A stretch of DNA of 64,000 nt from Drechmeria coniospora (lineage: Eukaryota; Ascomycota; Sordariomycetes; Hypocreales; Ophiocordycipitaceae). A model generated the notes under the pieces. The model was not told the DNA's origin. It worked only from the letters and a program-made list of their open reading frames with translations, and did no database searches. Shown one piece after another: positions 32,965 to 44,491 of this stretch. Location of the stretch: contig NC_054389.1 in the NCBI RefSeq assembly GCF_001625195.1, forward strand, positions 12,024,520-12,088,519. The letters are read 5' to 3'. Every line of letters begins with the position of its first letter. Position 1 is the stretch's first letter. Both the position numbers and the translations under genes were made by a program.

Positions 32965-35212
32965 GAAGCTGGCACGCGAGCAGGCACGACACTTGGCGAG
33001 TGAGGGCAGGAAGAGCGACCGAGACGGTGAGGGGCCGAGAGTTGGTGAGGGAGGTGGTGAGGACGAGCGGGAAAGGTGCGGGCACACACATGCGAGCGAG
33101 GGTGCGGTGTCCACGACCATGCGAGCCCAGAGAGGCGGAAACGGGAGATGGATCGACTCGAGGCCGGGCCGAGGACGACGGGCCGGACGGAGAAGCTCGC
33201 GTCGTCTATGAGAGGCGTCCCGAAGAAAAGAGGCGACGCGAGAACTGGCTCGATTCGCACCACGAAGCGTCTCGTCTTTGCCCGCATCGCCTATCGCTTC
33301 GCGTGCGGTTGAATGCGCTGCTGCGTGTGCGCTAGTGCCAATCAAAGGTACCTCTTGTGCCAGCACAAGTCACGATTGCGCGGTGCAACCAAGCAGTTGT
33401 GTTCAGCAGTTGGCCATTGTATTTTCTCTGCTGACGGTGATGTGCTGTTTATGGTGGCAAGTTTTGCATTTCTCATGGCCATTCACAGTCATGCCCGAGC
33501 ATGCCTGAGTTCTGAGGCCGTCGTCACCTTCACCGGCTTGCCCTTGACTGTCTGCACTGTCTGCACTGTGCACAGGCACTTTAGTTGAGCTACATGTACT
33601 TGCATGTACTTGCTATAGTATTGTCTTGGTAGGTGCAGCATTGGTATCTCCGGGGAATACAGTGTGCCTGTACAGTGCGAGTGTGCTCCGTGCAGTCCAC
33701 CGGTCCTTGGCGCCGGTAGCGTTGCTAGTGCCTCTGACGGATGAAAAGACGGAGCCAATCACAGCGCAGCAGCTGTCCCGTTTGGGAACTTCTGCCTCCG
33801 TCCCCCGCCTGCCCTGCTTGTGGAGAAATGCTCCTCCGTTCCTGCATGGTTTCGTTGCGCTTTGTGCTCTATACTTGGTTTTGTACTCTTGCACAAGTAC
33901 AGAGCACATTTACACTGCACAACGAAAGTACACTTACAGTACTTACTTGTACTTGCAAGTAACTGCTGTGCGGAGAGCGGATCAGCACTGTATTCCGTAC
34001 TTGTACAAATGAGTACATGGACTGACTGTAGACGTGCTGAAGCACCGCGTCATGGGCTCGGGGGGGTTTCAGCGCGACGAACGGATGCATGCCGCGAACA
34101 ATTCGGACCTGGCGTTGGAGGGACATTATTGACGAAGGCAGCAAGGAGCCGGGATAGGCGACAATAGCAACAGGTGCGGCATAGATGGATGCTGGTTTTC
34201 GTTGCATCTCATGCCGCCTCGCCCACAGCCGCCTCCGATGGTAGGCATCTTTGGCCACGTGATGTACCTTGGAGTACACCTACATGCATACGCACCTTCA
34301 TGTACAGTGCATGTACTCCAAGGTATCTGAACTGTACATGTACGCACGCTCAATGATTCTTTCTCATGTACTGGTACTTGTACTGGTACTTGTACTGTAC
34401 TGGTACTTGTACTGGTACTTGTACTGTACTGGTACTTGTACTGGTACTTGTACTGTACTGGTACTTGTACTGGTACTTGCATGTATGTGCAGAGTACTTG
34501 GTGATACTTGAGCTACGCCATACAAGTTGGTGCGGCGCGCTCCATAAACAACTACCGGGTAATACCTACTAGGTAGTATGTAGGTTACTCCGTCGTAGAG
34601 CCAAGTACAACTACAGTACACCTACAACCAGTACGTCACTTGGTAGGTGCAAGTACGTGTAGTGCCTGGACATGCACGTGCCATGTACCGAGTACAATGT
34701 AATGAATCATGGCAAGCAGCGACAGGGAGGGCGCCCACGTCATGGTCCAGCATTCTCCAGTTCTCCAGGGTTGCCGCCTGCTTTACAACGACCTGCTAGC
34801 CATCTCCTTGCCTGCTCCCGCATTTCGCCATCCTGCGTCTGCTGCGTTGCGTTCCACGAGACGCCCTCAAAGGCCTTCCCTCCTCGCATCCGTCACCGCG
34901 CCATCCTCCAGTATCCTCGGCTTGCATCGAAACGCCATCTCCTTGGGTCTGGTGGTTCGAGGAGGTGATTCGACAAGAGGCCTCGTGCTCCACCTGACAC
35001 CGCCCGGGGGCAACGCGGACGAGCAACAAGGAAGCAGGGCGCCGTCGATGGTGATGCCAACCCGTCCTTGGATCGGTTGCGGGGGGGGGGGGGGGGGGCG
35101 TGTACCGTCGGGATGCGACGCAAGCGTGGGGTTTGGAAAGAGCACATGCATCCTGCCGTGATGCTGACGGCGAGTCTGGTTGCATCGCGACGCGCACGGC
35201 CGGCCGGCAGGC
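32965..35212. repeat. Gene-free region with a 29-bp GTAC-rich array
   Basis: After GC-rich 5' flank (to about 33330) the sequence is GTACTTG-rich. About four copies of a 29-bp unit built from TACTGGTACTTG occupy 34368-34480. A G-run lies at about 35080-35098. Several half-palindromic TGTACATG words surround the array. No gene is supported. Confidence 0.65.
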
Positions 35213-35974
35213 CTACTCGAGGACGACGACGCTGAGGAGGTCATTCTTGCCGTCTCGGATCTGCACCGTCGTCTCGCAATCGCTGGTCAGCGGAACGCCC
35301 GACGAGCACGACTTCTTGAAGTAGTCGCCGTATTGGCTGCAGCTGTCCTGCAACCCCGAGTCGCACATCCTGCGCTCCGAGCTGCACCAGATGAACGGCT
35401 CCCCCCGGCAGACGCCGCGGAGGACGGCCTGGAAGGTGACGGTCTGGATGCGGCACGTCCTGCCGGCGGCGCAGGTGGACGCGTACTCGACCGTTCGCGT
35501 CTGCGTCGTGAGGTCCGTCGTCTCGTCCTTGTAGGTGCCCGACACCTCGGCGAAGCCTCCCTTGCCGCTGAAGAGCGTCGAGACGGTGGCCTTGGCGCTG
35601 ATGGTCCAGCCCTTGGTCGTGCCGCGGGCGACGGCGACGGATTTCGTCGACTTGATGGTCCCTACCTCATCCTTCAGGTTGATGAGCTCGGCGTCGACGT
35701 GCACCGACGGGATGATGGTGACGTTTTCGATTTGCGCCAGGTAGTGCCGCGTCCAAAACTCCGTCGTGAAGCACTGGCCCACGTTTTGGATGCACGTCGG
35801 CTCGAACTGGTTTGCGCCGTCGTAAAAGGGCGGTCGGTCGTCGTCCATTGTCATCATCGCCTTGGAGAGGCGATCCATGTAGGCGGCAAGCTGGGAATTG
35901 GGCACCGGTTCCACGGCCGAGATGCCGCTCACGAGCGCGGCAACCACCAGTCCGCACTGAACAATTCGCTGCAT
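35213..35974 (-). CDS. Secreted cysteine-rich protein, possible beta-pore-former fold
   Basis: Single exon. Met at 35974 starts a signal peptide (MQRIVQCGLVVAALVSGISA); the product is 253 aa. A longer in-frame start at 36064 would bury the signal peptide, so I prefer the shorter one. The mature part has ten Cys, consistent with five disulfides. Its middle (about residues 120-170) has alternating Ser/Thr and hydrophobic residues flanking a Gly-rich turn (LFSGKGGFAEVSGTY), the look of the insertion region in aerolysin/ETX-MTX2-like proteins. This similarity is visual and weak, and toxicity is not shown. It may be an extracellular interaction protein. I do not recognise the family with confidence. 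Confidence 0.66.
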   Translation of the reverse strand: MQRIVQCGLVVAALVSGISAVEPVPNSQLAAYMDRLSKAMMTMDDDRPPFYDGANQFEPTCIQNVGQCFTTEFWTRHYLAQIENVTIIPSVHVDAELINLKDEVGTIKSTKSVAVARGTTKGWTISAKATVSTLFSGKGGFAEVSGTYKDETTDLTTQTRTVEYASTCAAGRTCRIQTVTFQAVLRGVCRGEPFIWCSSERRMCDSGLQDSCSQYGDYFKKSCSSGVPLTSDCETTVQIRDGKNDLLSVVVLE

Positions 35975-38864
35975 CGTGATGGTGTGAAGGCGAGAGGATC
36001 GTTCGGATTGCAAAGGAGGCTGTGGTTCAACCTTGCCCGGCAATGTCGACCAACGGAGCGACATATATAGACGAGCCTGGATGCAGATGAGTCGTCGGAA
36101 AAATGGAATAAACGGTCATCTTTGTCGTCGTGAAACAAACGAGCGCCGACTTGCCCCTTGTCGTGATTCCAGCATGAGCCAATGTTCAGACCCAACGTCA
36201 TGTGCGCCGGTTCCAAACCTCGATCCGCTTTAACCCAAGGCCTGTCCATCTCGGCCCGCATCAACTTCGGAGATTTTGCGCATGCTTGACAGCGCGTTGC
36301 CATGTGGGCGCCTCCACGGTGGTGGGATACGCCGTTGACGTGAACGGGGGTTGCTTGACGTTCCAATGCGGATCGAGCAAGCATCTTCCCCCACGCAGCG
36401 AGAGCAATCTCCGACCCGCACCGTACCCTGCACGTATTCGAATCACCCTGCTGTTTTTACTTCCGACTTGGAAGAGACCGCATGATTCGGAATGCGGCGC
36501 ATTGCCTGGAGCTGTCTAGACAAAACTCCTTCGGCGGGGGGCCAGCTCTCGTGGCGGCACCGACGCACATCTGCCAGGGGCGAGCGGCGCTGCCAAGGCA
36601 GGACTGACAGAGGCATTTACTCTGAGATGAGACGGCTTCGGAAGCTCATGCAGTTCAAGGTCAGGTCATGGTGACGTGGCATCCGCCGCATGTCATGTCG
36701 ATCGTCATATTCCGACACTTGAACGGTGGCATGTCGTCGCGGCTGCCGTCACAGGAGCAGAGATGGGGCGAGGACGGATGTTGACGATCCAAAGGCGCAC
36801 ACACGTGCGTCGGATTCGGACGAATCGGCGGTTGGCGAGGCAAGGAAGATGGACCTGTGCTTGAGCCTTGTTCATCTGATTGTCGAGGACGGGCACGTTT
36901 GGAGACAAGCCAGCCGACAAGGTTTGCGGTCGGAATTCCGTCTCCATCGGCAGCCTCGGGTGTCGGGAGCCGGAAATACCCAGGATCCTACAGGCAGTGA
37001 TTCGAGAAGGGGTTTACTCTGCACCGCAACATCAGCATGCCTCGTCCCCAGGCGGTGATTCGAGAAGGGGGCCTCCTTGCACCGCAACATTGGCATGCCT
37101 CGTCCCCCGACGGAGTGCCCTCGATTTGGCTGGACAGCGTTGCTTGCCGTGCCAGGGTTGAGAGAGCGAGCCGGACATTGTCCTACATGGTTCTCGAGTG
37201 ATGGTGCATCGCATCGCAGATGACCATGGACCGTAGATTGAGGTCGACGTCGCGTTTGACGTGGTGAGTGCACCTTCGACGGTCCAAGAATTAGCATCGT
37301 ACCGTCAAGGACATGTTGCGTAGCATCCAGGCAGTTTGGACGTCATTCGGACTTGAACTCGAGCCATCACAAGGATTGCCATGTCACGTTTGGGGGACAA
37401 TTCGATGCATCGAGTCTTTGTCTGCGTCGTCTGTTCTTGGTTGCATCATGGACGAGACGTATGGCTGAGAACTTGTGCGGGCAAATCACATCATGTCACC
37501 TGACCGCCTGTTGGAGTCGTATGCTTGGGGCGCTTTTTTGGGGATCATGGCCATTGCACGAAATGGAGGGGAAACTAAATTGACCATAATTTCATGGCAA
37601 TCCCCTTGGCTTCGCAAGGAAGATGTAGAGTCCCTTGGGTAAAAATTCCGTTTGCGTGCGACGTATTTTGACCATCGTCACAGAGAGCCGAGCGAGCAAG
37701 GTTGGTGGTGCCCATTCACGATGAAAACCAAGTGAGCTCTACAGCAGGAACACAAATACGTGGATCCACCACTGCCATAGCTTTTCGTCATTACGGTAAA
37801 ATGGAATAATGTACGGAGTACCGAGCACTCGGTAGATGGTGCGCCATCAGAGATCCCTTGAAAGCATGGTGCTGGCCATCCTTGTCGGAAGCGTTGTGTC
37901 ATGTTGGTTGGTACAGGGTAGGCAGAATTATATGAATCGAGAGGCCGATCGTGTGTCATGCAAAGCATGCATGCGGTTTCGGCGACATGCGCAGACGACG
38001 ATACACACCATGTCAACCCTGTCATGTCATGTATTGATGAGGTGCGTACCGCAAGACACTTTGATGACCACAACGGCCATTTGTTTCCGCGGCGAAAGGC
38101 GACAAACGTATGAGCAGGTAATTACTCCGTATCGAGGTATGCATGGCACGCCGACAATGAAGATCCAACATGGTGCGGGGGAATCACAGGCTGATCCCTG
38201 TGGCGCAAAGTACAAGTACAGAGTACCTCGCAGAGCGTGATGCTGCCAAGTACCTACCAGGTAGTAGGAACATGTGCTCATTGGAAGCAATAACACGGGT
38301 TGCCGTCCATGACATGCTTCAGCGGTGACGCTGCTGAGACGTGGTGTCTCGCAAATGCGTCGACGCCGAGGACAGGTACCGGAGACGGGCGCGGTACAAG
38401 CTGGCATATCGGGTGGGTGGTGGTGCGGGCCGTCACCAGCAAGTACGCGGTACCTCAGCTTCGGGTCAACCACCCCCCCGGGCAGGACTCTGCTTAGGGG
38501 GCCTCCGGGGGCTCTTAGCGCAAGCTGCAGCGACAACGACGCTGTGTTTGTCACTGTCCATTGGCGCTCGATTCGCCCCCCTGCAGTGATATAAGCACTT
38601 ACGTGGCGGTGAAAGGTGCTGTGCCACGAGGCAGGCTTCGGAGGGACGGGCAGCAAGAGCGATGGCTCACCGTCTCTCTCGATCCCTTCGCCGCAGAGGA
38701 CAGTCATCAAACTCGTCTTTACCTTGACGAACCCCCTCATCCCATCCAAGCTTCCCATCCAAGCTCACCGCGTGACGGACGCAACGCTCGTGCGGCTCGC
38801 CTCGACGCATCGTCGATGAGGGAAGCACAATAACGGCGTCGCCCTCGGCCCAGGACCAGCGGCC
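35975..38864. other. Gene-free region with a 58-bp tandem duplication
   Basis: A 58-bp unit containing GTGATTCGAGAAGGGG and GCACCGCAACAT is present twice (about 36992-37049 and 37050-37107). The rest shows only short or signature-less open frames. A 243-codon open frame at 38027-38758 (-) has no recognisable feature. GTAC-rich words recur near 37800-37830 and 38120-38270. Confidence 0.5.
36062..36068 (-). promoter_or_regulatory. TATA box of the secreted cysteine-rich gene
   Basis: The minus strand reads TATATAT about 90 nt upstream of the preferred ATG at 35974. Both the distance and the motif fit a core promoter, which also favours the shorter start over 36064: the longer start would lie right at the TATA box. 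Confidence 0.5.
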
Positions 38865-39668
38865 ATGGATCGGATGATCTACGTTCCCGGCCCTCAGGCC
38901 AAGGAGCAAATTTTTCAGGCCCAGGGCCACATGTTCTTCTCGCGTCAGACGGCGCTCGACTTTGCCGACGAGTTCGTCCGCAAGGCGCCCGGCGGCTGCA
39001 CCGGTCCTCATCTGCCGCAGCTCTACGAGAGGATGCGGACGTGCCTGGGCGAAGGCGAGCAGGTCGACATCTGGTTCGGCCTCTGCAGGCCAGACACGAC
39101 GGCCGGCCAGGAGGAGTTGTCGTCGGGCGAGCTCGTCGGGCACACCTGGGCCCTGCACCGGACGGCCGACGGCGAGGAAAAGCATCTCTGGGAGGTCGGT
39201 CGAGGCACGCCGGCCATGGGCGAGGCCTTTGCCGCCCGAGCGTTCAACGCCTACCGCGAGGCCATGGCTCGCTTCCTCGGCAAGGGCCCGCCGCCGGCCG
39301 TGCTCGTGGACCAGACGGGAATGGCGGCGGAGAGGCCGAGGGAGTTTAAGAGGAAGCCCATCATCTCGCGGGCGCTGTCGCCGTCGAACCTCTACCACGC
39401 GTCGGGCCGCATGTGGTACTTTGTCGAGCTCGCACCGCCGCCGACGACGGTGGACGAGCCGGTCGTGCTGTCGCGGCCGATGCGATCCTTTGACGCGCTC
39501 GCGCTCTCGGCCCTCGCGGCGCTCGCCTGGGGGGAGCCGCCGCTCGTCTTTGGCATCAGCAGCACGACCGACATGCTGGGGAAGCTTCCGACGGGGTTCG
39601 TGAGGACGACGTACGAGGCCGACGAGACGGTCAAGCGACGGGACGGCGAGATTCTGCTCGTCATCTGA
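38865..39668 (+). CDS. Protein of unknown function, 267 aa
   Basis: Intronless ORF starting MDRMIYVPGPQAKEQIF, with strong third-position GC bias. No signal peptide or transmembrane segment. The sequence looks globular (MFFSRQTALDFADEFVR, GRMWYFVELAPPPTTVDEP, FGISSTTDMLGKLPTGFVRT). The minus strand and the +2 frame are also open over this GC-rich stretch, but only this frame has a balanced amino-acid composition. I do not recognise a family. Neighbours on both sides are gene-free, so context adds nothing. Confidence 0.66.
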   Translation: MDRMIYVPGPQAKEQIFQAQGHMFFSRQTALDFADEFVRKAPGGCTGPHLPQLYERMRTCLGEGEQVDIWFGLCRPDTTAGQEELSSGELVGHTWALHRTADGEEKHLWEVGRGTPAMGEAFAARAFNAYREAMARFLGKGPPPAVLVDQTGMAAERPREFKRKPIISRALSPSNLYHASGRMWYFVELAPPPTTVDEPVVLSRPMRSFDALALSALAALAWGEPPLVFGISSTTDMLGKLPTGFVRTTYEADETVKRRDGEILLVI

Positions 39669-39733
39669 GCGAGCTCCCGACGCAGTCGGGGTAGGGATGC
39701 CATGGCACCGAGCGAGGGCGACGCTACGGAGCA

Positions 39734-39836
39734 GGAAGCAAGCAAGCAAGCAAGCAAGCAATCAAGCAATCAAGCAATCAAGCAATCAAGCAATCAAGCA
39801 ATCAAGCAATCAAGCAATCAAGCAAGCAACACATTC
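39734..39836. repeat. CAAG / CAATCAAG microsatellite
   Basis: About five CAAG units are followed by about nine copies of the 8-bp unit CAATCAAG. It lies about 70 bp after the stop codon of the unknown-protein gene. Confidence 0.93.
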
Positions 39837-40519
39837 ATGGCCACGACGGCCGAGGTACCGATGCATGTGCACAGGATGTGTACGCAAACAGCGGCGGTCC
39901 ACGTGTCAGCGACACGAGCTTCGACGACGGACGAGGCAAACGATGGGACTGACGACAATGGAATGAGGGCGATTGACCAGTCACGCCGACTCCGCCTCTC
40001 CTCTCTTCCTCCCTTGCCCCCCTGCCCTCCTGCCCCCATTTCCCCCTCCCTTTGGGCACTGCTGTCGTCGGAGACAAATGTCGACGGTAACAGACAGTGC
40101 TGGGGAGACTTGGGGTCATGTTGCGGGGGTTTTTATTTTTCTAGAGCGCAGACGAAAAAGAAAAGCCCGGGAGAGGCCAACCTTATTATCAATATTGCCT
40201 TGGTTCTAAAAATGGCCTCCCCCCCCTTCCCGCCGAAAGGTCACCACCCACCATCCTCGGACGGAGGCAACCCGCAATCTCCCTTCGCTCGAGCCTTGGG
40301 AAGCAAAACAGCCACCAATCTCGCAGCGGGCGACGAGTGCGAAAATTGGTGCCAAAGTCGGATGGACCATGAGGCGTCCGTTTCAAGCGTCCGATCCAGC
40401 TACGCGTACGGAGTGCTCCGTACTTGCCTGCCCATGTACAGTGCCCGAGTGAACAAGGCGGATGAAGAATGAGGGTTCGGTGGGGGATCATCGACAACTC
40501 GCAAGCGGCCATGCCACAG

Positions 40520-40543
40520 CAACAACAAGAGCCAGGGCCAGGG

Positions 40544-40616
<73 letters not shown>

Positions 40617-40680
40617 CAGGGCCAGGGCCAGGGCCAGAGCCAGAGCCAGGGCCAGGGCCAGAGCCAGAGCCAGAGCAAGT
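40520..40680. repeat. 6-bp (GAGCCA/GGGCCA)n array
   Basis: About 26 hexamers, mostly GAGCCA with interspersed GGGCCA in pairs or triplets. All frames stay open: Pro-Glu and Ala-Arg on the plus strand, and Gly-Ser or Trp-Leu on the minus strand. There is no evidence that it is translated. Confidence 0.93.
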
Positions 40681-41612
40681 GCGAGAGCAAGAGCGACAGC
40701 GACAGCAGCACAAAATCAGCCCTGGCCGCCGAGGAGCGGTTCTCGGATGAAGCTCGCCGAGGAGCTCCAACACCAATAAGAGCTCGTCATGTTCAGAAAT
40801 GCACCCACATATTTGGCACGAATGCAAACGCCATCCGAGCTCGAGCGGCAAGGTCCGTAAGGCTTTCGCTCCTCGACGCTCCTCGACGCGCACCAGTCCG
40901 AGGTCACTTTGACAGTCCGTGGCACATGACTATCGAAGCCCATGCCAGGAGCTCGACGGGCCTGTCGAAAGCCAATTGGCCGCCCGGCGCTGAAACGGAA
41001 ATGGGGTCGTCAGCCCTCTGGGGCGGCTGAGGTGGAGGCGAGGGCGACGACGGCTCTGCTAGCGCATCGCAAGTGCTCGAGATGGCATGCGCTCGCTCGG
41101 AACTCGGGACCTGATTGGGGTTCTTCACTTCCTCCGTCCTTCAGTCGGTCCTCGAAGAGGAGGGAGGGGGGGGGACGCGCCAGCGAATTCGACGAAAGGG
41201 AGACGAGAACGCCTCGACGCCTCGACGCCCGCGAGCCCAGGCCAAACCGAGGAGGGATATTTCCGAACGGACGAGGCTTCGACGATGCAGCCCAGATGGC
41301 AGGTCACTTCTCGCCCGTCGCCGAGGGAATGTGTACCTTGGTCGTCGACGTCCTGCGCGCTGGCACCGACTGTACGCACCACACGCAGCACGGCGGCATT
41401 CGCTTCGTCGACGTTCGGGACCTGCGAGCCACAGCAAACACTCTTTAAGGCCGCCCTTCCCACGCACGCCCCTTGGCGCGCCACCCGATTCGATTCTCCT
41501 CTCGCCCTCCTCGCCTTCTCCTCACCTTCTCCTCGCCCTGCTCGCTTTCCTCTCCTCCGTTGTCCTCGTCCCTTCTCCTTTCTGTGCAAGATACCCCATC
41601 TCCTTCGTCGCC

Positions 41613-42346
41613 ATGGACGCTCAGCAAGCCGATCAGGCCCAGCAGCAAGCCGCGGCCGCGGCCCAGCCGGCCGATACCGTCACCCCGGCACCGGCGCCGG
41701 CGCCCGCCCCCGGCTCGGCTCCTACGACGGCTCCCGCGGCTCCGGCGACGGGCACGTCGCACAGCAACGGCCCCATCGACGAGCAGGATCTCAACGACTG
41801 GAAGACGCGCTTCAACGACGTGCTTGCCCGCCCCAGCGAGCACATCAACTCCAAGTCGGCGGCCCAGGCCTCGCCCTGGCACGCGGGCTTCTTCGAATGC
41901 TTCAAGCCCATCGACCTCTGCCTCATCAGCTGCTGCTTGCCCTGCGTCACCTTTGGCAAGACGCACCACCGGCTGCGGAAGAACGGCGACCTCGTGGGCT
42001 ACGAGCCCATCAACACCTCGGTATGTTGCGCCGCCTCCCTCGCGCCCCGACGACGGCTGACGCGCCTCGCGCCCCCCAGTGCCTGCTGTTCTGGGGTTCG
42101 ACTTGCTGCTGGCTCTACTGGATACCGCTGGCGATGCAGCGCCAGAACGTGCGCGAAAAATACAACCTCCAGGGCAGCTGCCTCGTCGACCTCGCCGTCT
42201 CCTGCTGCCTCGGCTGCTGCACCGTCATCCAGTCGGACAAGGAGGCCGAGTACCACGAGGCGCTGCTCAAGAGCTCGGGCGTGCAGCAGCAGTACCAGTC
42301 CAACACGGAGATGACGTACCCCGAAGCCAAGCCCGCCGGCACCTGA
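41613..42346 (+). CDS. PLAC8 family cysteine-rich protein
   Basis: Exons 41613-42020 and 42080-42346 (intron 59 nt, GTATGT...CCCCAG) give 224 aa. The ATG context is strong (TCGCCATGGA). The first 50 residues are Gln/Ala/Pro-rich and disordered. The PLAC8 domain runs from about 88 to 190: FFECFKPIDLCLISCCLPC with the Cys-rich signature at 103-111, then FGKTHHRLR, a hydrophobic Cys-rich segment (CLLFWGSTCCWLYWIPLAM), and DLAVSCCLGCCTVIQSDKE. Fungal and plant members are small membrane-associated proteins linked to metal handling or cell-size control; the role here is not determined. Confidence 0.92.
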
Positions 42347-44491
42347 GGACCTCGAGCGTCGGAGGACCCGGGGACCCGATGACCGGGCCGGGGGTCCTCG
42401 TCGCCTGCCGCGCGCCCACCACCTGTCGTTGCTTGTATCTCGCGAGGGCTGTAATGGTCGAGAGGGCCCGCCCGTGCGCCGTTTGCTTTCCGCACCGCTT
42501 GAGTGCTTCGGATCAGTGGTTCAAGAATATGAATACCCCCCAACTTCAGAATCCATCTTTCACAACCATGCCCACCGCGGCGACGGCACCCGCATGAATG
42601 CTTCGTGCCCCCTTGCCGCCATCGCCGTCCTCGTGTCTGCCGACGTTTTTGGCGTCGGACCGCGTCACCTCGTATTCCGGGGACCTTGTTTTGCGTCGAG
42701 AGCGTGACGAGAGACGGACATGGCGCATCACGCCTTGCCGCTTCGAGGTCGGAAGGTCCAGTTCGATTCACGTCCGGCTGCGTCGGCCCGTAGTCGTTGC
42801 CGAAACAGCCGCAACGAGTGGTGGGAAGATGAAATATGTCGCACGTCCGTCATGGCCTGCCGCGTACGACGGACTGTACAAGGGCCGAGTCGAGGGATTT
42901 TATGCCGGCCGTCGCGATGCCAAGTTCGTGATGAGCAGGAGAAGACGTGGCCGATGGCATTAGGGATACCTCATGTCTCTCCAAACGCCCGTGGACAGAG
43001 CCAGGTCGAGTGGTGAGGTGACGCGTTGAGCATGATGAATTTGCGGTGAATATTGCTCGGAGCTGTACGGAGTACCGAGAATCACATGCACGGTAAGCGA
43101 GCACTGCCGAGGCCGCACAGCAGGTGCATTGTACCTGTACTTGTTGTGCAGTGGGCACAGTGCGGTGACGGTACTTGGTGCGACACTGGCGCTGTGTCAT
43201 CATGGGCCCGAACTCCAACGTGTCACCAAGAGCTCACACTCGGCACACTTCTGTGTACTCTGTACTCTGTACGGAGTAGATGGACAGGTAATCGGCTTCT
43301 GACCCCAACCTATTTAGGGACACGAATGGCATTTCTCGGGTCGAATCGTGCGATCGATCGATTTCAGGAATGTCGAAATGTCAGATACGAGATCCCTTTG
43401 GGGTTAGACGTCTACCGTTGCGAGGGGCTAATCTATTTGCGGTAATACTCGGTCGAACACATGTAATACAGAGTAGTTGTACATGTACTCCGTGGATTTA
43501 CTGTACATGTAGCTGTACATGTAGTTGATGAGCGACACAAGTACCAGCTCGGTGCGGAGTACTTGTGCCTGGACAAATGCAAGTAACTTTTACAGTTCGT
43601 GCTTGTTCCGGCACTGTAATCTGGCACATTTAGTGTCAGTTGCTCCGTACGGTGTACTAATTGCAAGTTCTTGCGCAAGTACAGAGTACAGTTACTGTAG
43701 GTACTGGGTACATGGTGGTACCCACATTACTCCCTGTTCATGTACTTGTACTTGGTTGCAATTGCAGTACGCGTCCTGCACAAGCACAAGTACTTACATG
43801 TACAACTACAGCAGAGTGTCCGAGCCAGCGCATGTGCAGTACTCCGAGCCGATACCCGGCTCTGTACGGAGTACCTACTGTACTTACTAACTCACTTACA
43901 GTATGGGGTACACCTACTGTAGTTGTTATGTATACATGTACTCGGTACTTCGGCTGTTCGCTTCATGCACAAGTACCTGTACTTGCTTGTACACGACTTG
44001 CCTAGTAACACTGTGTACGGGTCTATCCGGATAAAGCTTGGCGTTGTTCATTTCTGACCCGCCGACAAGGAAGGTGCTGACAAGTCGTTGCTCGTACGAC
44101 TTCACCTCGACCGCCTCGGCCTCACCGCTTCAGGGGCATCGTGTCTTTTCCAAATTTTCATCCTCCGCACGCGACGGCCTCACCCCCCCGGCCGCCTCTC
44201 GCCTCGCCTCTCATCCGATAGCGGCCTGAGCCTGCTACCGACCAAGCCCCCTCGAGCCCGCCTTTGTTGCTTCATCAAGCGCGGCGGATGCGGAGAGCTC
44301 GAAGCAAAGAGCAGAGCAGCACCGTCGTCTTCGTCGGCCACAGGTCAAGTCAATACGGCGTGTCGACGACCCGCCGTTGTTCCCTCCATCTCCCGTACCG
44401 ACCGACACGGTGGCCTCGACTCTGCTCCTCGCAGTCCCCTTCTCCTCCGCCGCCGCCGGTGCACGAGGGGGAGCGCTAGCTGTCGCTGGCG
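42347..44491. repeat. Gene-free region, GTAC-rich in its second half
   Basis: 42347-43020 is GC-rich with no supported gene. 43040-44010 is dominated by GTACTTG, TACATGTAC and TACGGAGTA words, for example TGTACGGAGTAC near 43059 and CTGTACGGAGTACC near 43861. 44030-44490 is the 5' flank of the next gene. Confidence 0.6.

Larger units (their letters stand above)
39669..41612. other. Intergenic region with two microsatellites
   Basis: This holds the CAAG/CAATCAAG array and the GAGCCA array listed separately. A pyrimidine-rich stretch lies at 39985-40055. The last part (about 41100-41612) is the 5' flank of the PLAC8 gene and ends in CT-rich leader sequence. Open frames of 150-230 aa here are repeat- or GC-driven. 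Confidence 0.55.

Noticed and set aside
38027..38758. 243-codon minus-strand ORF
   Set aside because: No recognisable motif, spans GTAC-rich intergenic DNA, and the opposite strand is also open in parts.
40189..40893. Gly-Ser repeat ORF on the minus strand and Pro-Glu repeat ORF on the plus strand
   Set aside because: Both are by-products of the hexanucleotide array.
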